Source of the DNA: Oscillospiraceae bacterium
Lineage (GTDB): Bacteria > Bacillota > Clostridia > Saccharofermentanales > Saccharofermentanaceae
Direction: 5' to 3'
Length of the DNA stretch: 44,157 nt
Assembly: GCA_902787975.1 (NCBI GenBank)
Contig: CADAIP010000015.1
Coordinates: 1-44,157 of the forward strand
The position numbers and the translations under genes were made by a program. The notes under the pieces are model-generated. The model made no database searches. It had not been told where the DNA came from and worked only from the letters and a program-made list of their open reading frames with translations. Shown here piece after piece: positions 32,225 through 40,859 of this stretch; position 1 is the stretch's first letter, and the number at the start of each line of letters is the position of its first letter.

Positions 32225-33972
32225 GTGATTGCCTCCCCGTTCAAAGTCTCGAAAGCGCCGAACTTACAGAGTTCGCTGCATACCTTACAGCCGAAGCACT
32301 GTGTTGTATCGACATGTGCGTGTCCGTCCTTGAAGGAGATCGCAGGGCAGCCGAGCTTCATGCAGGCCTTGCAGGACTTGCACTTGTCAGCATTAACCTG
32401 GATAGGCTCACCGCGCTTAACCTTCTTGAGAAGCGCGCAGGGTCTTCTGGAGATGATTACGGAAGGCTCTTCTGCCGCGAGTTCTTCCTTAACTGCTGCC
32501 TCAGCTTCTGCGAGGTTATAAGGATCTACTACCCTTACTCTGTTGATGCCCATGGCACGTACAAGAGCTTCGAGATCGATCTTGCCTGCCGGATCACCAC
32601 GGAGGTTATATCCTGTTGTTGGATTCTGCTGGTGTCCTGTCATGCCCGTGATGGAGTTATCAAGGATGATGACAGTTGAATTTGTCTGGTTATATGCGAT
32701 GTTGGCAAGACCTGTCATGCCTGAATGCATGAATGTGGAGTCGCCGATGACTGCTACTGTGTTCTTCTCAGCCTCTGCACCCAAAGCTGTATTGAAGCCG
32801 TGAAGTGAGCTGATGGAAGCGCCCATGCACTCTGTTGTATCGATAGCGCAGAGCGGAGGTGTAGCACCCAATGTGTAGCATCCGATATCGCCCATGACTG
32901 TGATCTTGTTCTTGGAAAGAACATAGAACATGCCTCTGTGAGGGCAGCCTGCGCACATTGCCGGCGGTCTTCCCGGAAGTCCTTCGATGGGCTTGCATGC
33001 GGGCTTTTCAGGAAGTCCGAGCTTCGTAGCGATGAGGCCCTGTGAGAACTCGTCGATGAGCGGGAAGATATCCTTGCCTGTTACCTCAAGACCTAATGTC
33101 TTGCAGTGTGTCTCAATGATGGGATCGAGTTCTTCTACTACTACGAGCTTGTCTACCTTGGCAGCGAAGTCCTTGATCTTCTTTTCGGGAAGCGGATTGA
33201 TAAGACCGATCTTCAATACCGGATACTTGTCTCCGAATACTTCCTTAACATACTGGTATGAAGTTGAAGACGTGATGATACCCATAGAAGTATCTGTTCC
33301 CTCTTCAACGCGGTTGAGAGAAGATTCCTCGGCAAATGCAACGAGCTTTCTTGTTCTCTCCTCAACGATGGGGTGACGTCTCTTTGCGTTTGCGGGAACC
33401 ATAACGTACTTGCCTGCATCCTTTACATAAGGCTTAACAGGGATGTCAGCTCTCTCGCCTGTCTCAACTACGGACTGTGAGTGAGCAACTCTTGTGCACA
33501 TCTTGATAAGTACGGGTGTATCAAACTGCTCGGAAATATCGTATGCCTCGATAACGAAATCCTTTGCTTCCTGCGAATCAGCGGGCTCTAACATAGGCAT
33601 CTTTGCAGCGATGGCATAATGCCTTGAATCCTGCTCATTCTGTGAGGAATGCATTCCCGGATCGTCTGCAACAAGGATCACCATACCGGCATTAACACCT
33701 GTGTAGCTCATTGTAAAGAGCGGGTCAGCGGCAACGTTAAGTCCTACGTGCTTCATTGCGCAGTAAGATCTCTTGCCTGCCCTGCTTGCACCGAAAGCGG
33801 TCTCCATGGCAACCTTCTCGTTGGGTGCCCATTCACAATAGATCTCATCGTACTTGGCTGCTTCTTCAGTTGTCTCTGTACTGGGAGTGCCGGGGTACGA
33901 ACTTGCGACTGCTACTCCGGCCTCATAAAGACCTCTTGCAACAGCCTTGTTTCCAAGCATAAGTTCTTTCAT
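32218..33972 (-). CDS. iorA: Indolepyruvate:ferredoxin oxidoreductase alpha subunit
   Basis: This is a 584-residue TPP enzyme subunit. The N-terminal pyrimidine domain opens LGNKAVARGLYEAGVAVASSYPGTPSTE. A central domain is followed by the PP domain with TPP motif GDSTFMHSG...NQTNSTVIILDN and GDIGCYTLG. The C-terminal ferredoxin domain holds two [4Fe-4S] motifs, CKSCKACMKLGCP and CFGCKVCSELC; the first has an extra residue before its last Cys, as is normal in IorA. AGGAG lies 8 bases upstream. It is the first gene of a five-gene minus-strand operon with its own promoter. Confidence 0.97.
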   Translation of the reverse strand: MKELMLGNKAVARGLYEAGVAVASSYPGTPSTETTEEAAKYDEIYCEWAPNEKVAMETAFGASRAGKRSYCAMKHVGLNVAADPLFTMSYTGVNAGMVILVADDPGMHSSQNEQDSRHYAIAAKMPMLEPADSQEAKDFVIEAYDISEQFDTPVLIKMCTRVAHSQSVVETGERADIPVKPYVKDAGKYVMVPANAKRRHPIVEERTRKLVAFAEESSLNRVEEGTDTSMGIITSSTSYQYVKEVFGDKYPVLKIGLINPLPEKKIKDFAAKVDKLVVVEELDPIIETHCKTLGLEVTGKDIFPLIDEFSQGLIATKLGLPEKPACKPIEGLPGRPPAMCAGCPHRGMFYVLSKNKITVMGDIGCYTLGATPPLCAIDTTECMGASISSLHGFNTALGAEAEKNTVAVIGDSTFMHSGMTGLANIAYNQTNSTVIILDNSITGMTGHQQNPTTGYNLRGDPAGKIDLEALVRAMGINRVRVVDPYNLAEAEAAVKEELAAEEPSVIISRRPCALLKKVKRGEPIQVNADKCKSCKACMKLGCPAISFKDGHAHVDTTQCFGCKVCSELCKFGAFETLNGEAITW

Positions 33973-34018
33973 TTCTTCATCTCCTAAAGACTGACTTTAT
34001 TAATAAATCAATTTGTTA

Positions 34019-34047
34019 ATTATACGACAAAAAGCTGCTCCTTTAAA
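34019..34047 (-). promoter_or_regulatory. ior operon promoter
   Basis: In minus sense TTTAAA (34047-34042) and TATAAT (34024-34019) are 17 bp apart, about 45 bases before the iorA ATG. Confidence 0.7.
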
Positions 34048-34098
34048 TAAGAAGAAACAGATAAACAACGTATGGTTCCAATGAAAAATCAGACAGGG

Positions 34099-35094
34099 TT
34101 ACTCGTCTGCAAATACGATGTTGTCGGCTTCTATCGTGGGGCCGAACTGGTTGGAATATCTGTATTCCGTTGCAGTGCATGAAGGAAGGCCCAGAGCCAT
34201 CTGGATCCTTTTGTGATTGACCATCTCAGAATCGGGAATGTTGAAGAACGGATAGATGGGGCTTCCATATGACTCACTTGCCGTATCGTCCCAGAGACAG
34301 TCGACATTATAAAATTCACCGTTGATAAGGACCATGTTCCAGGAATGCGATCCGTTGTCGTCACTTACATTAACAGGCTTATCGGTGCTTCCCGTAACGT
34401 AATAACAGTACACACCTGCTTTCTGCATGAGGTACTGAAAACTTCTGGCATAGCCGGCACAGACTGATCTGTGAAGGACCAGAGCAGAATACGCACTCTG
34501 ATGATAGGGTGCGGATTCATCATACACGGTGTTCTCGCAGATATAATCGTGGATATAAAGCTCACGTTCTACTAAGGTCGAATACCCGCTGGCATTTGCG
34601 ATTATCGAAGCTGCCGCAGATTCAAACTCTGCCTTTGCAGCCTGGAATTTCTCGGGAGTATCCGCAAAATCATAGAAAGTAAACGTAATCTCCTTTATGC
34701 TTCCGTCCTCCGGATCGTAGGAATAGCTGTAGTTATTATCTATCCAGAAGATCTCAGGGTGGTCGTTGAGCACCGCGTCCATCGCTTTGGCGAGCTGTTC
34801 AGATTCAAGCCTGATGGGACATTCAATCTCAGAATTGCCTGCAATAAGGCCCTCATAAATGAGCGAATAGGCATTCATCTCCGTCTCGGAGAGCATTGCA
34901 AAATAAGGGTTCTTATTTATGTCAAAACTGGATCTGACATATGCGGTCTGGGATGTTGACGGCGCAGTGGGAACTGCATTGGAATCTCCGGTTGAAGAAA
35001 GCGAATAATCCGGGACGGATACACATCCCGCAAGACTTAAAGCAACTGCGGCTGCTAATACGATTGAGACTAACTTAGAGCATTTCCTATGCAT
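34099..35094 (-). CDS. Transglutaminase-like lipoprotein
   Basis: This is a 331-residue exported protein. The signal peptide (to residue 24) ends in a lipobox LAGC. A Ser/Thr-rich spacer and a helical region follow, then a transglutaminase-like domain with a full Cys-His-Asp triad: Cys in RSVCAGYARSFQYLMQKAG, His in GSHSWNMVLI, Asp in YNVDCLWDD. Known relatives act as cell-surface proteases or peptide-crosslinking enzymes. The only likely ribosome site, AAGGGA, lies inside the stem of the terminator directly upstream (35095-35132), so expression may depend on readthrough or an unseen promoter. No terminator was found after it. Confidence 0.9.
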   Translation of the reverse strand: MHRKCSKLVSIVLAAAVALSLAGCVSVPDYSLSSTGDSNAVPTAPSTSQTAYVRSSFDINKNPYFAMLSETEMNAYSLIYEGLIAGNSEIECPIRLESEQLAKAMDAVLNDHPEIFWIDNNYSYSYDPEDGSIKEITFTFYDFADTPEKFQAAKAEFESAAASIIANASGYSTLVERELYIHDYICENTVYDESAPYHQSAYSALVLHRSVCAGYARSFQYLMQKAGVYCYYVTGSTDKPVNVSDDNGSHSWNMVLINGEFYNVDCLWDDTASESYGSPIYPFFNIPDSEMVNHKRIQMALGLPSCTATEYRYSNQFGPTIEADNIVFADE

Positions 35095-35132
35095 AAAAAA
35101 TTCCCTTCAGGTCAGATTACCTAAAGGGAATT
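35095..35132 (-). terminator. Terminator of the MalF/MalG-HlyD-MacB-core operon, overlapping the next gene's ribosome site
   Basis: AATTCCCTT and AAGGGAATT, plus inner AGGT/ACCT, form a long stem; on the minus strand T6 follows, and the last T touches the ATG of the transglutaminase-like gene. AAGGGA in the second arm is also that gene's best ribosome site. Confidence 0.85.
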
Positions 35133-35172
35133 ATAAGTAAAAACTTCTGATTATTCTATCCAAAAAACGGAC

Positions 35173-36441
35173 TTATTCTTTCAGCATCAGTTCTTTTTCT
35201 TCTTTCTCGGCCGCATCGTCTGCATCCGATACTTCAAGCTCACCGGGCTTTACGGCCATTTTCGCGCGGAGCTTAAGGCCTATCATGGAAAAACCTATGA
35301 GAAGAAGGATTATTCCAAGACCCGTGATCGCGTAATCATAGAACAGTCTGTCTTCGGTGAGCTGCGCTGCCCTTTCCCAATAAGGGAACTCGTATCCCAG
35401 TCTTTCCCTGTCTGTCTCGCCCAGAGGGAATACCGTATCGAATACTCTTGTAACCCCGAAACGTCCGGTGTTATTGGAGACATAAAGCTGCGGATTTGAG
35501 AGCGAATAGTTGGGCATGGCATTCTTGAAATCCGTAACGCCGACGCCCTTAACGAGTTCGGGAAGAATTGCCTCATAGCACTGGATGGCAAAATCTGCAG
35601 GAGCGCTGATGGCACCTTCGCTGTCATCTGAATTATTGGATGCTGTACTGTAGATCGATCCCAAAGCACCGAAATAAATGAATGCCCTTGTCTCCTGCTC
35701 ACCTGCAAGCTCGGCTACCTTTGTGGTTCTCTCTTCAACGACACCGATGACGGTAAACATCTGGCCGTTGATCATGACCCTGTTGCCGACGACGTCATAT
35801 GAATGGTAGAACTTCCAAGCGAGAACGTCGTTTAAGACGATCTGGTTAGTATCGACGGGAGTCTCTGGAAGGAATCCGCCCGACAGATATCTGAACGGAT
35901 GGAAAGCCTTGTAATTGCCTCCGACGGCTACGAGCTGTGCATCAGATTTGCCCGTTGTCACCTCAAGTCCGTCAACTACGTCGAGTGCTTCAACCGTAGA
36001 CATTACCGTGGATGAATAACAGTCCTCCCAGCCTCTGAGCTGCTTTCCTTCAGTATATTGGAGGTTCTTGTTTCCTGCAGCAGAGCCCGTATCGGCCGTA
36101 GACTGGAGAGCCGTTCTTATCAGAGCAATGTCCGCAAGGTGTATAGACTTGCCACCTTCCTGGTATGTCATGGGTGAAGTATCGCCCTGTGCCCTTATGC
36201 CACCTGCATATACTGCCATATGTCTGAAAGCAGTATCGGAGCTGCTCTGCCAGACCTCTGCTACCTTTTGGTCAGGTCTTGTATCTATAAGGTAAATTGC
36301 CCTGCCGATACCGAATGCCATAAGGAACAGCGCTATCACGATTAGCCAGAAAGGAACTGCAAGGATGAGCTTTAAAAGGTTCCTCTTCGCATTTCCTTTC
36401 TCCGTATTCCAGAGCTCTTTTGTCTTATCTATAAATTGCAT
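35173..36441 (-). CDS. MacB periplasmic-core-domain protein with only two membrane segments
   Basis: This is a 422-residue membrane protein. One N-terminal membrane segment (about 27-50) is followed by an outside domain of about 310 residues that resembles the MacB core: YLSGGFLPETPVDTNQIVLNDVLAWKFYHSYDVVGNRVMINGQMFTVIGVVEE. One C-terminal segment (YAITGLGIILLLIGFSMIGL) and an acidic tail come last. The multi-helix FtsX permease part of MacB is missing, so it cannot be a permease by itself. It is the last gene of an operon with an HlyD-type adaptor (19-base gap) and two sugar-type permeases. It may form an extracellular assembly with the adaptor. Role unknown. Confidence 0.75.
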   Translation of the reverse strand: MQFIDKTKELWNTEKGNAKRNLLKLILAVPFWLIVIALFLMAFGIGRAIYLIDTRPDQKVAEVWQSSSDTAFRHMAVYAGGIRAQGDTSPMTYQEGGKSIHLADIALIRTALQSTADTGSAAGNKNLQYTEGKQLRGWEDCYSSTVMSTVEALDVVDGLEVTTGKSDAQLVAVGGNYKAFHPFRYLSGGFLPETPVDTNQIVLNDVLAWKFYHSYDVVGNRVMINGQMFTVIGVVEERTTKVAELAGEQETRAFIYFGALGSIYSTASNNSDDSEGAISAPADFAIQCYEAILPELVKGVGVTDFKNAMPNYSLSNPQLYVSNNTGRFGVTRVFDTVFPLGETDRERLGYEFPYWERAAQLTEDRLFYDYAITGLGIILLLIGFSMIGLKLRAKMAVKPGELEVSDADDAAEKEEKELMLKE

Positions 36442-36460
36442 TATCTTCGCACCTTAAGGA

Positions 36461-38275
36461 TTACTTGGAAGTGTAGTCTTCAAGTCTTACACGCTGCCCG
36501 TCTTCAAGAGGTTTCTCGGCTCTTACAACGATCATGACATCGTACTTATCAAGGCCTTCACCCTTGATAGCTGTAGCAGCACCGTCTGTTGCCTCGATGG
36601 TTACGTCAACTCTCTTTACGGTGTACTTATCACCCAAAGGAGTGGAAGAACCAACGATGACATAAACGAAATGTCCGTTGTTGTCTTCACTTACGGCACT
36701 GCTCGGGACAACGCACTTGTAGTTGTCGTTGCCTCTTCCGGCATTGACCGTGATCTCCTCACCCGGCCATGCATCGTTACCTTCAACCATGCACTTTACG
36801 ATCCTGTTGGATCTCGGGTTATCCGGGTCGGGCTTTATTGACTGGACCGTGCATCCCTGAATGAATCCACTGGTAATCTCCAGCTCCATTCCGACACGGA
36901 TGCTCTGTGCAGCCTGTGCACTGAACTTGAAGGATACTGAGCAGACTCTGTCTGTCTCGGGAATTATATAAGTTACAAGAGTCTTTGCGGTAAGCGCATC
37001 GCCTGAGGATACCGCAATGTTGTAAATGTAACCTCCGACAGGTGCCTTGATCTCAGTAATCTTAGCCTGCTTCTCAAGATCTTCAATCTCCTTGGTAAGC
37101 TTTGCTATCTCCGCTTCCCTGTCTTCTGCGGTATCTCTTGCTTTATCTTCTGTAATGCCTGCTGCCGTCTGTGCATCACTTAATGCTTTCTGCGCAGTGT
37201 TGACCGCATTTCTTGCTGTTGTTACCGCATTCTGTGCGGCTGCTTCAGAAGGAAGCTGCTTAAGTGCATCGATCTCAGCCTGCGCATCTTTGATCTTTCC
37301 CTGGCACTCTGCAAGTTCTGCTGATGCCTCATCAAGACGTGTCTTGGCAGATTCGAGCTGGCTCTCCAAAGCTGTCTTCTGGTCTTCGTACTGTTGGATC
37401 TTCAACATCAGTTTCTCCATCTCATATGTTGGAGATGTGGGATCAAGTCCGTCTGCATCGTATACCGGTGCCGGAGCAGCCGTTGTTTCTACAGGAGCCG
37501 AAGTCTCAGCAGGTTCTGTCGCCTGATCTGTCGCTGATTCTGTTGCCGGATCTGTCACAGGTTCAGTCTCAGCAGGTTCTGTAGTCTCGGGCACCTCCGG
37601 TCTCGGAGTGGGAGTAGGAGTTCCGAGCGCCGTATATACATCGATCTGTGCCTGGAGCGGAGCAATCGATGCATCGATAGCATCTATCTGCTTCTGAATG
37701 TCCTCTACTGTTTTCGCAGCTTCGGTAACCGTAGCCTTAAGAGAGACTTCCTTTACGGATTCGTCATTGATGATCTGCTTGTTTTCCTCTTCGACTGCGT
37801 CCTTGTTCTGAACGGCATATAAAGTATCCTCTGCATCAGAGAGTGTGGCTTTCGCCATGTTGATGGAGTCATAATATGAAGTGAAATCCGTGGAATTATC
37901 CGTTCTTGAATCGTATTCGGCATCACGCTCGAGCTGCTTTAAGCGGTCTCTTTTTGACTGAAGATCTTCTGATTCTTCTATCGGCTTTAAAGTCAGGATC
38001 GTATCACCGGCCTGGACGGTATCGTAATTGGTTACCTTTACCTGGTCGACTGTCCTTCCTTCCAGACCCTTTACTTCAGTCTGGTTTTCGACGGTGATCG
38101 TGCCCCTCGCACTGTTTGAATATGAGAGATTGCCTCTCGAAGCATATGCTCCCATTACCTTAGGTATAGTAAGGTTCATCAGCGTATTCGAGAAGAATGT
38201 AAGCAATGCAAGAACTGCCACAAAAGCAACCATCGCTTTTACAACTCTTGACCTTCTAGCGCTACCCTTTGCCAT
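36461..38275 (-). CDS. HlyD/membrane-fusion family protein with a Thr/Pro/Glu-rich insertion
   Basis: This is a 604-residue protein anchored by one N-terminal membrane segment (VKAMVAFVAVLALLTFFSN). It then has a split lipoyl-like domain (first half ends TILTLKPIEE; second half ITEIKAPVGGYIYNIAVSSGDAL). Between them are two long coiled coils (EEENKQIINDE... and QQYEDQKTALESQLESAKTRL...) separated by a roughly 60-residue linker of TPTPTP and TEPAE repeats. A beta-barrel and membrane-proximal domain close the protein. Adaptors of this type bridge export machinery and the cell surface. The ATG at 38275 lies 10 bases after GGAGG; a TTG two codons earlier is also possible. Its neighbours are sugar-type permeases, which is unexpected for an adaptor. 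Confidence 0.88.
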   Translation of the reverse strand: MAKGSARRSRVVKAMVAFVAVLALLTFFSNTLMNLTIPKVMGAYASRGNLSYSNSARGTITVENQTEVKGLEGRTVDQVKVTNYDTVQAGDTILTLKPIEESEDLQSKRDRLKQLERDAEYDSRTDNSTDFTSYYDSINMAKATLSDAEDTLYAVQNKDAVEEENKQIINDESVKEVSLKATVTEAAKTVEDIQKQIDAIDASIAPLQAQIDVYTALGTPTPTPRPEVPETTEPAETEPVTDPATESATDQATEPAETSAPVETTAAPAPVYDADGLDPTSPTYEMEKLMLKIQQYEDQKTALESQLESAKTRLDEASAELAECQGKIKDAQAEIDALKQLPSEAAAQNAVTTARNAVNTAQKALSDAQTAAGITEDKARDTAEDREAEIAKLTKEIEDLEKQAKITEIKAPVGGYIYNIAVSSGDALTAKTLVTYIIPETDRVCSVSFKFSAQAAQSIRVGMELEITSGFIQGCTVQSIKPDPDNPRSNRIVKCMVEGNDAWPGEEITVNAGRGNDNYKCVVPSSAVSEDNNGHFVYVIVGSSTPLGDKYTVKRVDVTIEATDGAATAIKGEGLDKYDVMIVVRAEKPLEDGQRVRLEDYTSK

Positions 38276-38326
38276 CTTCAATTTTCCTCCATATCTCTGC
38301 GTATGTGCCTTATCTGCACATGATGT

Positions 38327-39382
38327 TTACTTGATTCCTGATCTTGAGATTCCTTCGACGAGATAATCCTCACCCCAGAAGAAGATCAGCAGCGGCGGGA
38401 TCATGTAGACACTTGATGCCGCAAACGCGATTCCCAGTTCAGGTTCGTTTATCTGTGAAAGGAATACCGACAGCGGCTGTTTTGCCGTATCGGTAAGAAG
38501 TACCAGTGGCTGCTCGACCATGTTCCAGTAGTCGATGAATAAAAGTATCGTCAAAGCGAATATCGCATTCTTGCACAAAGGCAGTGCGATGTTCGTGAAT
38601 ATCTGCCATTCGGAAGCGCCGTCAAGCGTTGCCGCTTCGATGTATCCGGTCGGGATCTGGCGCATGTATTTGGTAAGAAGGAAAATCGCAAATGTCGAGA
38701 AGATGCCCGGCAGGATGATCGCCCAGATAGTATCAAGGATACCCAGCGTATCGGCGATCATGTAGTTCGGAACGAGCGTTACCTGGAAAGGCATGAGCAT
38801 GAGGATAATGTATGAAAAGAACAGTAATTCTCTTCTCTTCCTTCTGTATCTTGCAAATGAATAAGATGCCAGACATGCTACGACCATCTGACCGCCTACG
38901 ATGGGAAGTGTCAAAATGATCGAATTCCAATATTTGAAAAGATATTCCGGATTCATGAAAAGCAGCGTCGTATACTGCTTGATCGTAACCTGCTCCGGAA
39001 TAAGTTTTAATACCGGCATTCTGGACATATATGTCGCACCCTGCGTAGCGTGTCCCGACATACTCTGGAATACGACCTGGTAGTTAGAGACGATCTCTTC
39101 TGATGACATGAATGAGTTAAGGAACGTGAAGAAGATCGGCACCAGAGCCAATGCAGAGATGAGGACTGCAAAGAATACGCCGATTCCGGTAAGTATTCCC
39201 TTCTTGATGTTTCTCTTTTTTAAGTTGGTCTCAATTCTCTTTTTCTCGCTTGCGAAAAAGTTCTCTCTTGCTTCTTCCGAGAGCGAAGTGATGAATGTCT
39301 CAGGCTGCACTGTCTCCGTAAAGACATGGCGGCGTGCAAGAGTTGCCTGTTTTCTTCTTTCCAAGCGCTTGGTCTCTTCCAT
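38327..39382 (-). CDS. Sugar-type ABC permease, MalG family, with N-terminal cytoplasmic extension
   Basis: This is a 351-residue permease with about six membrane segments. The EAA loop that contacts the ATPase reads EAATLDGASEWQIFTNIALPL. A charged N-terminal extension of about 60 residues (KRLERRKQATLARRHVFTETV...) precedes the first segment, longer than in typical MalG. GGAGG precedes the ATG, and the gene begins 2 bases after its MalF partner ends. No substrate-binding protein or ATPase lies in the operon. Confidence 0.93.
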   Translation of the reverse strand: MEETKRLERRKQATLARRHVFTETVQPETFITSLSEEARENFFASEKKRIETNLKKRNIKKGILTGIGVFFAVLISALALVPIFFTFLNSFMSSEEIVSNYQVVFQSMSGHATQGATYMSRMPVLKLIPEQVTIKQYTTLLFMNPEYLFKYWNSIILTLPIVGGQMVVACLASYSFARYRRKRRELLFFSYIILMLMPFQVTLVPNYMIADTLGILDTIWAIILPGIFSTFAIFLLTKYMRQIPTGYIEAATLDGASEWQIFTNIALPLCKNAIFALTILLFIDYWNMVEQPLVLLTDTAKQPLSVFLSQINEPELGIAFAASSVYMIPPLLIFFWGEDYLVEGISRSGIK

Positions 39383-39384
39383 CG

Positions 39385-40536
39385 TCAGCCCTCCACATCC
39401 TTATCGAATTTGGATTCAGCGAAGAACAGACCGCCAACGATTATTACCATGACAATGCACATTATTATCGCACCCGCAGAAAGCTTGCTGTAATCAAGGT
39501 GCGTAAATGAGTTGTTCATGAAATGCTGCAGCATGTAAAGGTTTGCAAACGGATAGTCACCCGTAAGCAGATAGACCTCTCTGAATATCTTGAATGAATT
39601 GATCAGTGACATTATTCCGACAAAGAAGATCGTCGGTGAAAGATAATGAAGCTTGATCGCGAAAAATCTCTTTACGGGACCTGCACCGTCCATCTCGGCA
39701 GACTCAAGGATCTCATGCGGAATGCTGTTCAGAGCCGCAAGGAACAATACCATGTTGTAACCCAAGTTCTTCCATAGGAATAAGAGCATTATTACTATCT
39801 GCGCATATTCCGATTTGAGCCAGTCTATCTTCTCGGGAGAATCGAAGATCTTCTCGGCGATTCCGTTGATGACTCCGTTGTAGCTGAAGAATACCTGCCA
39901 GATAAGTACGACTGATGCGACAGGCACCATCATGGGGTTAAGAAGGAAACTCCTGAACAGGCTCTTTCCGGGAAGTCCTGAGTTAAGCAGCATTGCAACA
40001 AACAGCGCAAGTATTACCGCGAGCGGAACTGATATAAGAGCGAATGTAAGAGTGTTTTTTGAAGCATTAATGAATGCATCGTTTGTAAGTACTCTCTCAT
40101 AATTGCGGAACCCTACAAAATCGGAATTCGTGGGTGACTTCTGGAATGAAGTTACGAGGAGCATCAGCAGGGGCAAAAAGAAGAATATCAAAACGCCGAC
40201 AAGACTCGGTGTCAGATAACCCGTGAATATAGCCCACTCACGGAATCTTCTTTTCTGAAATCTCTTTTTTCTGGATGCCAGCTTCTCTCTTCTCTCAGGT
40301 GTATCCTCAAATACGGGAATATCATCGGGAGTAAGCTTCATGCTTGCAAGAGGAGTAACATCCTTAGCCTTTGGCCTGTTGATGAGCTTTATCTCTGCCT
40401 CTTCCTTAGAGACAGTCTTGATCGCAGTTCTTTCAGTATTCTGAGTTTTGGGATGAGCTATCTCAGACCCCGGTCTCATACCGGTGACTGCTCCTTTTTC
40501 AATTAACTGGTCTTTTTGTTCCGTCCTATTATCCAT
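39385..40536 (-). CDS. Sugar-type ABC permease, MalF family, with a long N-terminal extension
   Basis: This is a 383-residue permease. About 95 charged, low-complexity residues come first (AEIKLINRPKAKDVTPLAS...SRKKRFQKRRFREW), then six membrane segments (YLTPSLVGVLIFFFLPLLMLL...). The EAA loop is degenerate but recognisable: ESAEMDGAGPVKRFFAIKLHYLSP. It is the first gene of the operon MalF-MalG-HlyD-MacB core. Substrate unknown; extension function unknown. Confidence 0.92.
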   Translation of the reverse strand: MDNRTEQKDQLIEKGAVTGMRPGSEIAHPKTQNTERTAIKTVSKEEAEIKLINRPKAKDVTPLASMKLTPDDIPVFEDTPERREKLASRKKRFQKRRFREWAIFTGYLTPSLVGVLIFFFLPLLMLLVTSFQKSPTNSDFVGFRNYERVLTNDAFINASKNTLTFALISVPLAVILALFVAMLLNSGLPGKSLFRSFLLNPMMVPVASVVLIWQVFFSYNGVINGIAEKIFDSPEKIDWLKSEYAQIVIMLLFLWKNLGYNMVLFLAALNSIPHEILESAEMDGAGPVKRFFAIKLHYLSPTIFFVGIMSLINSFKIFREVYLLTGDYPFANLYMLQHFMNNSFTHLDYSKLSAGAIIMCIVMVIIVGGLFFAESKFDKDVEG

Positions 40537-40568
40537 ACAAAAAACAGTGTCCCCAACACTTCACGAAA

Positions 40569-40597
40569 ATTATACTATCGAGCCATGTTTTAACTAA
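40569..40597 (-). promoter_or_regulatory. Promoter of the MalF/MalG-HlyD operon
   Basis: In minus sense a perfect TATAAT (40574-40569) lies 33 bases before the ATG. The -35 at 17 bp (TTAGTT) is poor, so an activator may be needed. Confidence 0.55.
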
Positions 40598-40626
40598 TGC
40601 TCTTTTTGGTGCAAAGTGTGGCAAAG

Positions 40627-40646
40627 CGGCATCAAAACGGCATCAA
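40627..40646. repeat. Direct repeat CGGCATCAA x2, 11-bp period, upstream of the MalF/MalG operon promoter
   Basis: Two copies (40627-40635 and 40638-40646) lie about 30 bases upstream of the poor -35, on the same helix face. This is a possible activator site. The rest of the 323-base intergenic region holds the palindrome at 40758-40797, the pyk terminator, and no gene. Confidence 0.45.
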
Positions 40647-40757
40647 TTAAAGGCTTTCGGGGTTACCGGTATAAGTATATCCCTTGCCGCCGGATAAAGC
40701 GTTCAAATTTGGTAAAGATTTCGTATCGTTATGCAATGAAATATTCAGTCCCACCCC

Positions 40758-40797
40758 TTACCTGCTAAAATCGGAAAATCATATTTTCAGCAGGTAA
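40758..40797. repeat. Long inverted repeat between pyk and the MalF/MalG operon
   Basis: TTACCTGCT (40758-40766) and AGCAGGTAA (40789-40797) are perfect 9-bp arms; inside, GAAAA/TTTTC can also pair. No T-run follows on either strand, so it is a hairpin or operator of unknown role. Confidence 0.5.
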
Positions 40798-40811
40798 ATT
40801 CGAATTATGAA

Positions 40812-40835
40812 GGGCTGCCTCATATGAGACAGCCC
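40812..40835 (-). terminator. Probable terminator of pyk
   Basis: GGGCTG.CTC and GAG.CAGCCC pair around ATAT with one mismatch, 25 bases after the pyk stop. The following T-run is weak. Confidence 0.55.
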
Positions 40836-40859
40836 CTCGAAAAGAATCTTAAAGTTTTA

